A DNA stretch of 12,477 nucleotides, from assembly GCA_029050995.1 (NCBI GenBank), contig JAIDLO010000179.1, positions 1 through 12,477 of the forward strand. The letters are read 5' to 3'. Shown here piece after piece: positions 1-6,720 of this stretch. The DNA comes from Eubacterium sp. (lineage in GTDB: Bacteria > Bacillota > Clostridia > Oscillospirales > Acutalibacteraceae). The notes beneath the pieces were generated by a model. It saw only the letters and a program-made list of their open reading frames with translations. It was not told the origin of the DNA and ran no database searches. A program made the translations under genes and the position numbers. Numbering within the stretch: position 1 is the first letter of the stretch; every line of letters begins with the position of its first letter.

Positions 1-1
1 G

Positions 2-136
2 ATGTGTAAGGCATTTGAAGCTTACAGATTGGAAGGGAAAAGGGAGGGAAAACTTGAAGGAGAGCGAGAAGGGATGAAGACGCACCTTATACAGGCAGTC
101 TGCAAAAAATTACATAAAAATAAACATAAAATATAG
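2..136 (+). CDS. C-terminal tail of Rpn/PD-(D/E)XK putative transposase-like protein (5' end outside window)
   Basis: An open frame enters from the left edge and stops at the TAG at 134-136, giving 44 visible residues. They begin MCKAFEAYRLEG and continue as a charged Glu-Gly/Lys run (EGKREGKLEGEREG), then an amphipathic stretch (HLIQAVCKKLHKNK). A Lys/Glu-Gly tract followed by an 'xxCKKLxKxK' helix is characteristic of the C-terminus of clostridial Rpn-family recombination-promoting nucleases / PD-(D/E)XK putative transposases. The nuclease domain itself is off the window, so the assignment rests on the tail only. Family members usually run on for several dozen residues after the CKKL helix, so this copy looks truncated or degenerate at its 3' end. 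The next gene's promoter begins four bases after the stop. It could also be an unrelated charged tail. Confidence 0.5.
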   Translation: MCKAFEAYRLEGKREGKLEGEREGMKTHLIQAVCKKLHKNKHKI

Positions 137-139
137 CTA

Positions 140-168
140 TTGACCTAATATTTGCAATCAAGTATAAT
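140..168 (+). promoter_or_regulatory. Sigma-A promoter for the glycoside hydrolase/phosphoesterase unit
   Basis: TTGACC at 140-145 and TATAAT at 163-168 are separated by exactly 17 bp, close to the sigma-A consensus. Transcription would start near 175, leaving a leader of about 28 nt before the ATG at 203. AAGGCGG at 190-196 is the ribosome binding site. The leader is too short for a riboswitch. Confidence 0.8.
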
Positions 169-202
169 TAATTATGTATAAAAAACTATAAGGCGGAAAA
201 TT

Positions 203-2896
203 ATGACAGAAATGAAAAAAACTATGCCTCCCTGGGGGCCGTACTCAAAAAAATATATGGGCATTTCAAGAATCGTTGACGGCGTTGGTATAACCGGTGC
301 AAGATTTGATTTTATCGTGCATCCAACGATCTGGAACTCTTCTGTTCCTGTGCCGAATGTTACAATACCAAGCAATTATCATTTATGGCATTGCAACGGC
401 GATTATTCCTATTATTCATATCGCTACGAGCTTATGTGGAAAGATATGATTTATGCCGATGTTTCATTTACGAAAATGAGCGAAGAATCTTATTTAATGA
501 GATGTAAATTTGTGAACAACACGGATTTAAAGCAAAACTGCGTACTGAATGCGTTTTCTGCTTTGGAATATCCAAGCGTTAAATATTGCGATATCTCACT
601 CCCTGAAAACTGCATACTAATAAATGCACTTGATTATGATGCGTTTACTTATGCTGTTTCCCGTCCTTGGGATAATCAGAATACAGACGGTATGAAGAAA
701 GGACAGTTTGCGGATTACCGCTTTTACAGCGGCTTCGGCTTAGGCGACAGATGCGAAAATTATCATGTGCCTATTTTAAACTTAAAGCCTTTCGGATGTG
801 AAAAGGGCGACAAGGTTACTTACTCTGTATCAGCAGAAAGCTTTGATAATCCTGTTGTTACTGTTCGTTACAGAACAGCAGAGGGCAATGATGCGGAATT
901 TATGCTGAACGGTAAAAAGGTTGTTCTGCCGGAAAGTGACGAGCTTAATCTTGTTACTTTCCCGTATAATAAATCTGAAAACGGCGTTGTTTTTGAAAGC
1001 CTTGGTACAGCAGGCGTTGAGCTTGATTTCTTTGCAATAACCGAAAGTGGCGAGGAAGATAAGATTTCTGCCTGCCTTAAAGAAAGAGGCGTTATTCCCG
1101 AAATTGAAACAGAAGATATCGGCATTGGCAAAAGAATAAGCCTTACATATCCTGAAACGAACGAAACATATTATGTTCTTACCCACAATGAAAGAACAAG
1201 ACAGAGAACGCTGGACAGCGGTTGCCTTGAAGATGCGCTTTCAAACAGATTGTCAAACGGAGATCATACCTATGATGAGCTTCGTGAAACTTTCTCCGGC
1301 AGCTTTAAAAACAAAAAGAGTGATGACGGATTTTTCCATAACACTTTGGTTAAATCCATCTATATTGAGCCGAATTCCGAGCATACGGAATATATGGTTA
1401 TCTCAAAGGAAAAGGTTGATCCGCTTGCTTTTGCTGAATATGAAAGCATAATAAAGGCGGCTGAAAGCGCTGAAACACACGCTGAATTCAATGATGCAGG
1501 CAAAAAATACGATTTATCAACCGAGATTATGAAAACAACGCTGTTAACAAATGTTGTTTATCCGCTTTACAAGCACGGCGAAAATGTTGTTCATTTTACA
1601 CCCGGTAAAAGATGGGATAGCTTTTATACCTGGGACAGCGGTATTATCGGTGTAGGTGTTCTTGAATACAGTATTGAAAAATCGCAGTACATTCTTGAAA
1701 CCTATCTTGCTGAAGAGGATAATGTTGATTATGCATTTCTGCTTCACGGTAGCCTTGTACCTACGCAGTTTGCGCAGTATAGTGAATTGCTCAAGAAAAG
1801 CAAAAACAGAAAACCGCTTTTTGCACTCTATGATAAAATGCTCAGATATTATAAGTATATCGCAGGTATTACAGAGGGCTCAACAACAGGTAAATTCGGC
1901 AATAATCTTTTAACAACCTATGATTATTGGTATTCCTGCTCGGGTATGGACGATTATCCTGCACAGGTTTATATGATTGATAAGCAGATGATGCACAAAA
2001 TCTGCCCTTGTATTTCAACCTCGCATATTATTCTTGCAGCAAAGATTATGAAAATGGCTGCCGAGGCTATGGGAAAAACAGAGGATGCTGCATTTTTCGA
2101 TAACGAAATCAACCGCTGTACAAGAGCACTCAATGATTTATGCTGGGACGAAGAGGCTGGTTATTATTCCTATACAGTTTATGATGACGATAAGAATGTA
2201 ACAGGCTTTTTACGCAATGAAAACGGCGAAAATATGAACAAGGGAATGGACGGAATTTATCCGCTTATTGCCGGTGCTGCAGAGGGCGAACGAAAGAATA
2301 TTCTTCTTTCCCACATTAAAAATCCAAAGGAAATGTGGAGCGAAAGCGGTATCTCTGCTGTTGATATGAGTGCATCCTATTATTTTGATGACGGCTATTG
2401 GAACGGCAATGTCTGGATGTCACATCAATGGTACATATGGAAAGCAATGTTTGATATGGGCGATCTGGATTTTGCCTTTGAAATTGCAAACAGAGCGCTG
2501 AATATGTGGAAAAAGGAAACAGATTTTTCTTACAATACCTATGAATGCTTTGGTATTGAAACGCAGAGAGGCGGCTGGTTCCATAATTTCGGCGGGCTTT
2601 CTGCTCCAATCTGTGTTTGGGCAAATGCTTATTACCGCCCTGCTTCCATTACAGCAGGCTTTGATTTATGGATTGATGAGCAGCAGGCTGAAACAGACAG
2701 CGCTTATATTAAATTCAAATACTTTGGTCATAACGAAAAATACGGAATTCTTGTTTGTCTTTCAGATCAGCACGATTATGAGGTTCTTCTGAATGATGAA
2801 AAAATCGAGTTTAACCAAAGAGCAAAAGGTATTATCGAAATTACGCTTAACAGCGATGTTAAATGCGGAGAAATAAAAATTAATGCTATAGATTGA
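203..2896 (+). CDS. Putative GH63/MGH1-like (alpha/alpha)6-barrel glycoside hydrolase with CBM-like insertion
   Basis: A probable cytoplasmic exo-acting glycosidase of 897 residues; there is no signal peptide or membrane segment. Residues 1-195 look like the beta-rich N-terminal domain common in clan GH-G enzymes. Residues ~197-282 form a separate beta-rich block (VTVRYRT, FMLNGKKV, VELDFFAIT) with the strand pattern of a CBM6/35-like jelly roll. Residues ~438-815 form the helical barrel, with FYTWDSG at 474-480 and YWNGNVW at 732-738 matching the WDSG and YWxGxxW motifs of GH63/GH37/MGH1-like enzymes. By family analogy Asp478 would be the general acid and Glu781 (YNTYECFG) the general base, with Glu786 as the alternative. 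A short beta-rich tail ends the protein. The start is fixed by AAGGCGG at 190-196. The next gene follows after 15 bp, so the two are cotranscribed. The family is fairly sure; the substrate (an alpha-glucoside, alpha-mannoside or glyceryl glycoside) cannot be read from the sequence. Confidence 0.78.
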   Translation: MTEMKKTMPPWGPYSKKYMGISRIVDGVGITGARFDFIVHPTIWNSSVPVPNVTIPSNYHLWHCNGDYSYYSYRYELMWKDMIYADVSFTKMSEESYLMRCKFVNNTDLKQNCVLNAFSALEYPSVKYCDISLPENCILINALDYDAFTYAVSRPWDNQNTDGMKKGQFADYRFYSGFGLGDRCENYHVPILNLKPFGCEKGDKVTYSVSAESFDNPVVTVRYRTAEGNDAEFMLNGKKVVLPESDELNLVTFPYNKSENGVVFESLGTAGVELDFFAITESGEEDKISACLKERGVIPEIETEDIGIGKRISLTYPETNETYYVLTHNERTRQRTLDSGCLEDALSNRLSNGDHTYDELRETFSGSFKNKKSDDGFFHNTLVKSIYIEPNSEHTEYMVISKEKVDPLAFAEYESIIKAAESAETHAEFNDAGKKYDLSTEIMKTTLLTNVVYPLYKHGENVVHFTPGKRWDSFYTWDSGIIGVGVLEYSIEKSQYILETYLAEEDNVDYAFLLHGSLVPTQFAQYSELLKKSKNRKPLFALYDKMLRYYKYIAGITEGSTTGKFGNNLLTTYDYWYSCSGMDDYPAQVYMIDKQMMHKICPCISTSHIILAAKIMKMAAEAMGKTEDAAFFDNEINRCTRALNDLCWDEEAGYYSYTVYDDDKNVTGFLRNENGENMNKGMDGIYPLIAGAAEGERKNILLSHIKNPKEMWSESGISAVDMSASYYFDDGYWNGNVWMSHQWYIWKAMFDMGDLDFAFEIANRALNMWKKETDFSYNTYECFGIETQRGGWFHNFGGLSAPICVWANAYYRPASITAGFDLWIDEQQAETDSAYIKFKYFGHNEKYGILVCLSDQHDYEVLLNDEKIEFNQRAKGIIEITLNSDVKCGEIKINAID

Positions 2897-2911
2897 GAGG
2901 GGTATAAACAT

Positions 2912-4552
2912 ATGGCTAATAAAATTTGGGGAAGCAATAATGAACCGCTTAAAATTCAGTTTATAACAGATGTTCATTATTACTCAAGAAAGAGCGGTAC
3001 AGAGGGTGCTGCTTATGAAAAAGCAGAGGCTAAAAGCCAGAAAATCATCAAGGATTCAGACCTTGTTATTAAAGCAGGCTTTGATATTCTCTGTGAGGAT
3101 ACATCAACAGATATCGTTATTCTTGCAGGCGATACAACCAAGGACGGTGAGGTTGATGCACACAATGAATTTATCGAAATGCTTCGTGATTTAAAGAAAC
3201 GCGGCAAGAGAGTTTATGTTATTACTGCAACGCACGATTATCGTACGGAGGGTTATACAAATGGCTATGAGGGAGATCATAATATACAGGTTCCAACAGT
3301 TGCAAACAGGCACGATTTATGGGATATGTATTATGAATTCGGTCCGAGCGAAGCAATTGCAACCTATGAAAAATCACTTTGCTATGTTGTTCAGCTTGCA
3401 CCGGGTTACAGACTTTTTGCGCTTAATGATGATACTAATGAAAAGCAAGAGGGCGGCGGCTCAGGCTACAGTGATGAATGTATGCAGTGGATTATGGAGC
3501 AGCTTGAGGATGCGAAAAAGAATGACCAGTATGTTATTGCAATGACGCATCATCCGCTGATTTCTCCGTCTCCGTTCTATAAAATTATCGGCGGCGGCAA
3601 TATGCAGAAAAACCATGAGGTTACAAGAGAAATCTTTGCAGATGCAGGACTTCATTGTATGCTTACAGGTCATACACATGTTCACGATATTTCTGTTGTT
3701 ACATCAAAAAAAGGCAATAAGTTTTATGATATTGCCTGCGGTGCAATGATCGGATGCCCGCCTGCAATGAGAAATGTTACCTTTGATCCTGCAAAGGGCG
3801 AAATCAGAACAGATACAATCCTTATCAAAGATGTTCCTGGCCTTGATACGAAAGGTCAGCCGTTTGACGATTATATGAAAAACTTCTTCTTCGGTATGAT
3901 TAGAGAGGTTCTTACTGCTGCTGCAACGGATATTGATCATCTTGCAGAAATGACAGATGCATTCTCCGTTCCGGGAGAAAAGGTTAAAAAGATGGGCTGG
4001 CTGATTAAGCCGATTGCTAAATTCTTAAATAAGCTTACATTCAAGAAGATTTGGCGCCTTTGCAAAAAGGAAAGCGGTTTAAAGAAAAAGGATATTGCTG
4101 ATATCGCAGACAAGAAGGTTGTTGATTTTATTATTGAGCTTGTTCAGAATCTTTACTGCGGCGATGCACCGCATTCTCCGGATTCAAGAGAATATAAAAT
4201 TGCATGCGGTTTCTTGAATGTTATAGATTCATTCCTGAATACAATTCATCTTCCAATCGGTAAATTCATCAAGGGTGCAGAAAATGTAAGAAGCCTTATT
4301 GAACCGCTTCTTTGGAATGCAGGCCCTTGTGATGCAGAGGCTACATTAAAGATTGATCCTGTTTATGATGATGAAAACCCTGCTCCGAAAGAGGAAGAGG
4401 AAGAACTCAAAGATACAGTCAAGAAGAGCAAAAAAGGCCCGCTTGTGCTTATCCTGTTAATACTTGCTGTTTTAATTCTTCTTGCAGTTATTCTTGGTAT
4501 AATCGGTCTTATTGGTTGGGGAATCGTTGCCCTTATTATGGCTTTGATCTAA
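2912..4552 (+). CDS. Calcineurin-like metallophosphoesterase with C-terminal membrane anchor
   Basis: A 546-residue member of the dinuclear-metal phosphoesterase superfamily. The metal-binding motifs appear in order: DVH (Asp20, His22), GD (Asp74), ATHD (106-109, His108), THHP (His213-His214) and GHTH (253-256). The third motif is normally GNH(D/E); here the metal-bridging Asn is Thr107. The catalytic domain ends near residue 310. Next comes a Lys-rich helical region of ~190 residues that I do not recognise, then an acidic stretch (KEEEEE), a basic patch and a hydrophobic tail at 511-546 long enough for one long or two short membrane segments. With no signal peptide this suggests a tail-anchored protein whose enzyme domain faces the cytosol. 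GAGAGGGG (2895-2902), overlapping the upstream stop codon, serves as ribosome binding site 9 nt before the ATG, so translation is probably coupled to the hydrolase. The superfamily is certain; the substrate (phosphomonoester, diester or nucleotide) is unknown. Confidence 0.88.
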   Translation: MANKIWGSNNEPLKIQFITDVHYYSRKSGTEGAAYEKAEAKSQKIIKDSDLVIKAGFDILCEDTSTDIVILAGDTTKDGEVDAHNEFIEMLRDLKKRGKRVYVITATHDYRTEGYTNGYEGDHNIQVPTVANRHDLWDMYYEFGPSEAIATYEKSLCYVVQLAPGYRLFALNDDTNEKQEGGGSGYSDECMQWIMEQLEDAKKNDQYVIAMTHHPLISPSPFYKIIGGGNMQKNHEVTREIFADAGLHCMLTGHTHVHDISVVTSKKGNKFYDIACGAMIGCPPAMRNVTFDPAKGEIRTDTILIKDVPGLDTKGQPFDDYMKNFFFGMIREVLTAAATDIDHLAEMTDAFSVPGEKVKKMGWLIKPIAKFLNKLTFKKIWRLCKKESGLKKKDIADIADKKVVDFIIELVQNLYCGDAPHSPDSREYKIACGFLNVIDSFLNTIHLPIGKFIKGAENVRSLIEPLLWNAGPCDAEATLKIDPVYDDENPAPKEEEEELKDTVKKSKKGPLVLILLILAVLILLAVILGIIGLIGWGIVALIMALI

Positions 4553-4630
4553 ACTTTATCAGAAAATAGTCCGCATAAATGGAAAAGAAAAACTACCGAT
4601 ATTATATAGGTGGCTTGGGAGAAACAAGTA

Positions 4631-5551
4631 ATGGAATCTTCAAATAAATTAACAGAAACAGAAATTGATACAAAAGAAGAAAAGCAGGTTGTGAAACGCA
4701 AATGGTCTGACAATTTTGTGATTTTGTATCTTGTTGTGCTGTTACTCACTATAATGGGGCAGCTTCCCGGTGCTGTGCTGCAATTTCTACCTTTTCTGAC
4801 AAGTACAGATGTCGGAGCTGTAATACTCCGCTATTCGAGCTACGCAGGAATTTGGCTTCTGGCAGTTTTATATATGCGGTTTACAAAGAAAAATCGTCCT
4901 ATCTTAAAAACAATTGGCAGAAGTGCATCGGGAAATACCTGGAAAAATTTTCTGCTTGGAATTGGAATCGGTTTTGGTTTGAATGGTATTTGTATATTGG
5001 CGGCGTGGCTGCATAAAGACATTGCGTTATATTATGATACTTTTCAGCCGGGTTATCTGTTACTCATATTTATTGCGGTATTTGTTCAATCTTCGGCAGA
5101 AGAACTGCTTTGCAGAGGTTTCTTATATCAAAGACTGATGCGAAGCTATAAAAAACCTGTAGTGGCTATGATCGGGAATGCTTTGCTTTTTGCCTTGATG
5201 CATTTGTTAAATGAAGGCGTTACAGTTTTGTCCGTCCTGAATATTTTTGTGGTGGGAATTCTGTTTTCGTTTATCGTTTATTATATGGATAGTCTATGGT
5301 GCGCTATGGCAGTTCATACAGCATGGAATTTTACACAAAACATTATTTTCGGACTGCCGAATAGTGGAATGTTAACGCCATATTCCGTTTTTCGACTGGA
5401 TACAGAGACGGCAAATAACAGTTTTGCATATGATGTCGGTTTTGGTATTGAAGGAACACTGCTTGCGTGTGTGGTTCTTATACTGGCATGTATCTGTATA
5501 TATTTATGGGGAAGAAAACATGGAAAAAAGCCATGTGATATCTGGGCATAG
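4631..5551 (+). CDS. CPBP family intramembrane glutamic protease (CAAX/Abi type)
   Basis: A polytopic membrane protein of 306 residues from the ATG at 4631. It carries all three CPBP (CAAX protease/bacteriocin-processing) motifs: EExxxR (Glu157, Glu158, Arg162), FxxxH (Phe187, His191) and HxxxN (His229, Asn233). In this family they form the active site within the membrane. I count about eight hydrophobic segments after a charged N-terminus of ~35 residues. Bacterial members include bacteriocin self-immunity and peptide-processing proteases, but no bacteriocin gene is visible nearby. An in-frame GTG at 4610 would add seven residues, but nothing resembling a ribosome binding site precedes it, whereas GGGAGA (4617-4622) lies 9 nt before the ATG. 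Codon choice (more TTG, CTG, GTG, GGG and GGA) differs from the GTT/CTT-heavy neighbours, suggesting separate acquisition. No intrinsic terminator is visible on either side. A TATTAT at 4600-4605 might be a -10 box, but no -35 is convincing. Confidence 0.88.
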   Translation: MESSNKLTETEIDTKEEKQVVKRKWSDNFVILYLVVLLLTIMGQLPGAVLQFLPFLTSTDVGAVILRYSSYAGIWLLAVLYMRFTKKNRPILKTIGRSASGNTWKNFLLGIGIGFGLNGICILAAWLHKDIALYYDTFQPGYLLLIFIAVFVQSSAEELLCRGFLYQRLMRSYKKPVVAMIGNALLFALMHLLNEGVTVLSVLNIFVVGILFSFIVYYMDSLWCAMAVHTAWNFTQNIIFGLPNSGMLTPYSVFRLDTETANNSFAYDVGFGIEGTLLACVVLILACICIYLWGRKHGKKPCDIWA

Positions 5552-5581
5552 TCTTTTGTGTATCAAGATTTTATTAAAGCA

Positions 5582-5610
5582 TTGACAAGAAAAAATGCGG
5601 AGTATATAAT
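5582..5610 (+). promoter_or_regulatory. Perfect-consensus sigma-A promoter of the ABC importer operon
   Basis: TTGACA at 5582-5587 and TATAAT at 5605-5610 are separated by 17 bp, an exact match to the sigma-A consensus in both hexamers and in spacing. The predicted start near 5617 gives a leader of about 30 nt. That leaves no room for a T-box or riboswitch and implies strong, largely constitutive transcription unless a repressor acts here. No clear operator palindrome is visible. Confidence 0.88.
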
Positions 5611-5646
5611 AAATTACATATTTTATATATCGGAGGAAAGATATTT

Positions 5647-6648
5647 ATGAAAAAATTAAAAAGAGTTTTAGCAGTTTTGATTTCTGCTTTGCTTGTTGCG
5701 GCAATGTTTGCAGGCTGTTCAAACGGCGAAGACAAAAAGCCTGAGGAAGAAAAGGTAAGAGTTGCAATTCTTCAGTATATGCCTCATGCAAGTCTTGATA
5801 ACTGCACAGAGGGTGTTGAAAAAGCACTTGATGCAGCAGGCATAACACATACAAGTCAGATCGGCAACAGCGGCAGTGCCGATACGGATTGCCAGAGCTA
5901 TGCAGCAAAAATGGCTGTTTCAGATTATGATATGATTATTGCAGTTGCAACACCTGCAGCTATAAGCGCATTTTCAGCAGTTAAATCTGCATCTGCAAAC
6001 ATTCCTGTTGTTTTCTGCGCAGTTTCAGATCCTGTTGAAGCAAAAATTGTTGACAGTCTTGAAACACCAGGCGGTAATTGCACAGGTACTGCTGATGCTT
6101 TTGATATTAAGGGCCAGGTTGCTCTTATTAAACAGCTTCAGCCGGATATTGAAAAGCTTGGTGTACTTTATACAACAAGTGAGGCAAATTCAATCAGCCA
6201 GATCAGAACGCTTGAGGCTGAATGTAAGGCAGCAGGTATTGAGCTTGTTGCGCAGGGTATAACAGATGCAAACGAGCTTGCTTCTGCTTCTGCAAGCCTT
6301 ATCCCTAAGGTTGATGCAATAACAAACTTAACAGACAACAATGTTGTTGATAATATGGGTGTATTCCTTCCGCAGGCTGAAAAAGCTAAAATCCCTGTTT
6401 ACGGTTCTGAAATTGAGCAGGTAAAGAAGGGCTGCTTCGCTTCCGCTTCTCTTGATTATGTTGCTCTCGGCGAGCAGACAGGTAAAATGGCTGTTGATAT
6501 TCTCAATGGCGCAAAAGCTGCAGAAACCCCTGTTTTAACTGTTATGGATTCCTTTACTGTTATCAATACAGATGTTGCGAAAAAGCTTGGAATAACAATT
6601 CCGGATTCCTTAAAGGATGCAGAAACAGTTACAACAGCTGCTGAGTAG
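5647..6648 (+). CDS. ABC transporter substrate-binding lipoprotein (ABC_sub_bind / TrpX-like)
   Basis: A 333-residue extracytoplasmic binding protein. The N-terminus is a lipoprotein signal: basic MKKLKR, a hydrophobic stretch, then the lipobox F-A-G-C with Cys24 as lipidation site, followed by a charged linker. The mature part has the periplasmic-binding, two-lobe pattern of the ABC_sub_bind family (COG2984 type): VRVAILQYMPHASLD at the first strand, VSDYDMIIAVATPAA, NIPVVFCAVSDPVEA, and a second lobe starting around LGVLYTTSEANS. Relatives are predicted to bind tryptophan (TrpX) or other small amino-acid-like or aromatic solutes, and the matching permease and ATPase follow. Trp-dedicated copies are often preceded by a T-box leader; none fits here, so the ligand stays open. 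GGAGG (5632-5636), 10 nt upstream, fixes the start. A hairpin after the stop codon may raise its level above that of its partners. Confidence 0.9.
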   Translation: MKKLKRVLAVLISALLVAAMFAGCSNGEDKKPEEEKVRVAILQYMPHASLDNCTEGVEKALDAAGITHTSQIGNSGSADTDCQSYAAKMAVSDYDMIIAVATPAAISAFSAVKSASANIPVVFCAVSDPVEAKIVDSLETPGGNCTGTADAFDIKGQVALIKQLQPDIEKLGVLYTTSEANSISQIRTLEAECKAAGIELVAQGITDANELASASASLIPKVDAITNLTDNNVVDNMGVFLPQAEKAKIPVYGSEIEQVKKGCFASASLDYVALGEQTGKMAVDILNGAKAAETPVLTVMDSFTVINTDVAKKLGITIPDSLKDAETVTTAAE

Positions 6649-6673
6649 CCAAACAAAAGTTGAACAAAAAATT

Positions 6674-6705
6674 GAGCAGAACAAAAGCTGTTCTGCTCTT
6701 TTCTT
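6674..6705 (+). terminator. Intercistronic terminator-like hairpin between binding protein and permease
   Basis: GAGCAGAAC (6674-6682) pairs perfectly with GTTCTGCTC (6690-6698) across a 7-nt loop, and TTTTCTT follows. This is the shape of an intrinsic terminator with a slightly interrupted U-tract. It lies inside the operon, 16 nt before the permease ATG. It probably lets part of the transcripts through, or protects the 3' end of the binding-protein mRNA. Confidence 0.8.
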
Positions 6706-6720
6706 AATAATGGTGATGTT

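Noticed and set aside
830..1186. Minus-strand open frame of 118 residues inside the glycoside hydrolase gene
   Set aside because: It overlaps a clearly conserved plus-strand gene, its product has no recognisable features, and it lacks a promoter or ribosome binding site. Similar antisense frames elsewhere were dismissed for the same reason.
4610..4630. In-frame GTG at 4610 as the start of the CPBP protease
   Set aside because: No ribosome binding site precedes it, whereas GGGAGA lies at good spacing before the ATG at 4631.
5552..5646. T-box or riboswitch upstream of the TrpX-like gene
   Set aside because: Only about 30 nt lie between the predicted transcription start and the ATG, and no T-box-like sequence or terminator hairpin is present.
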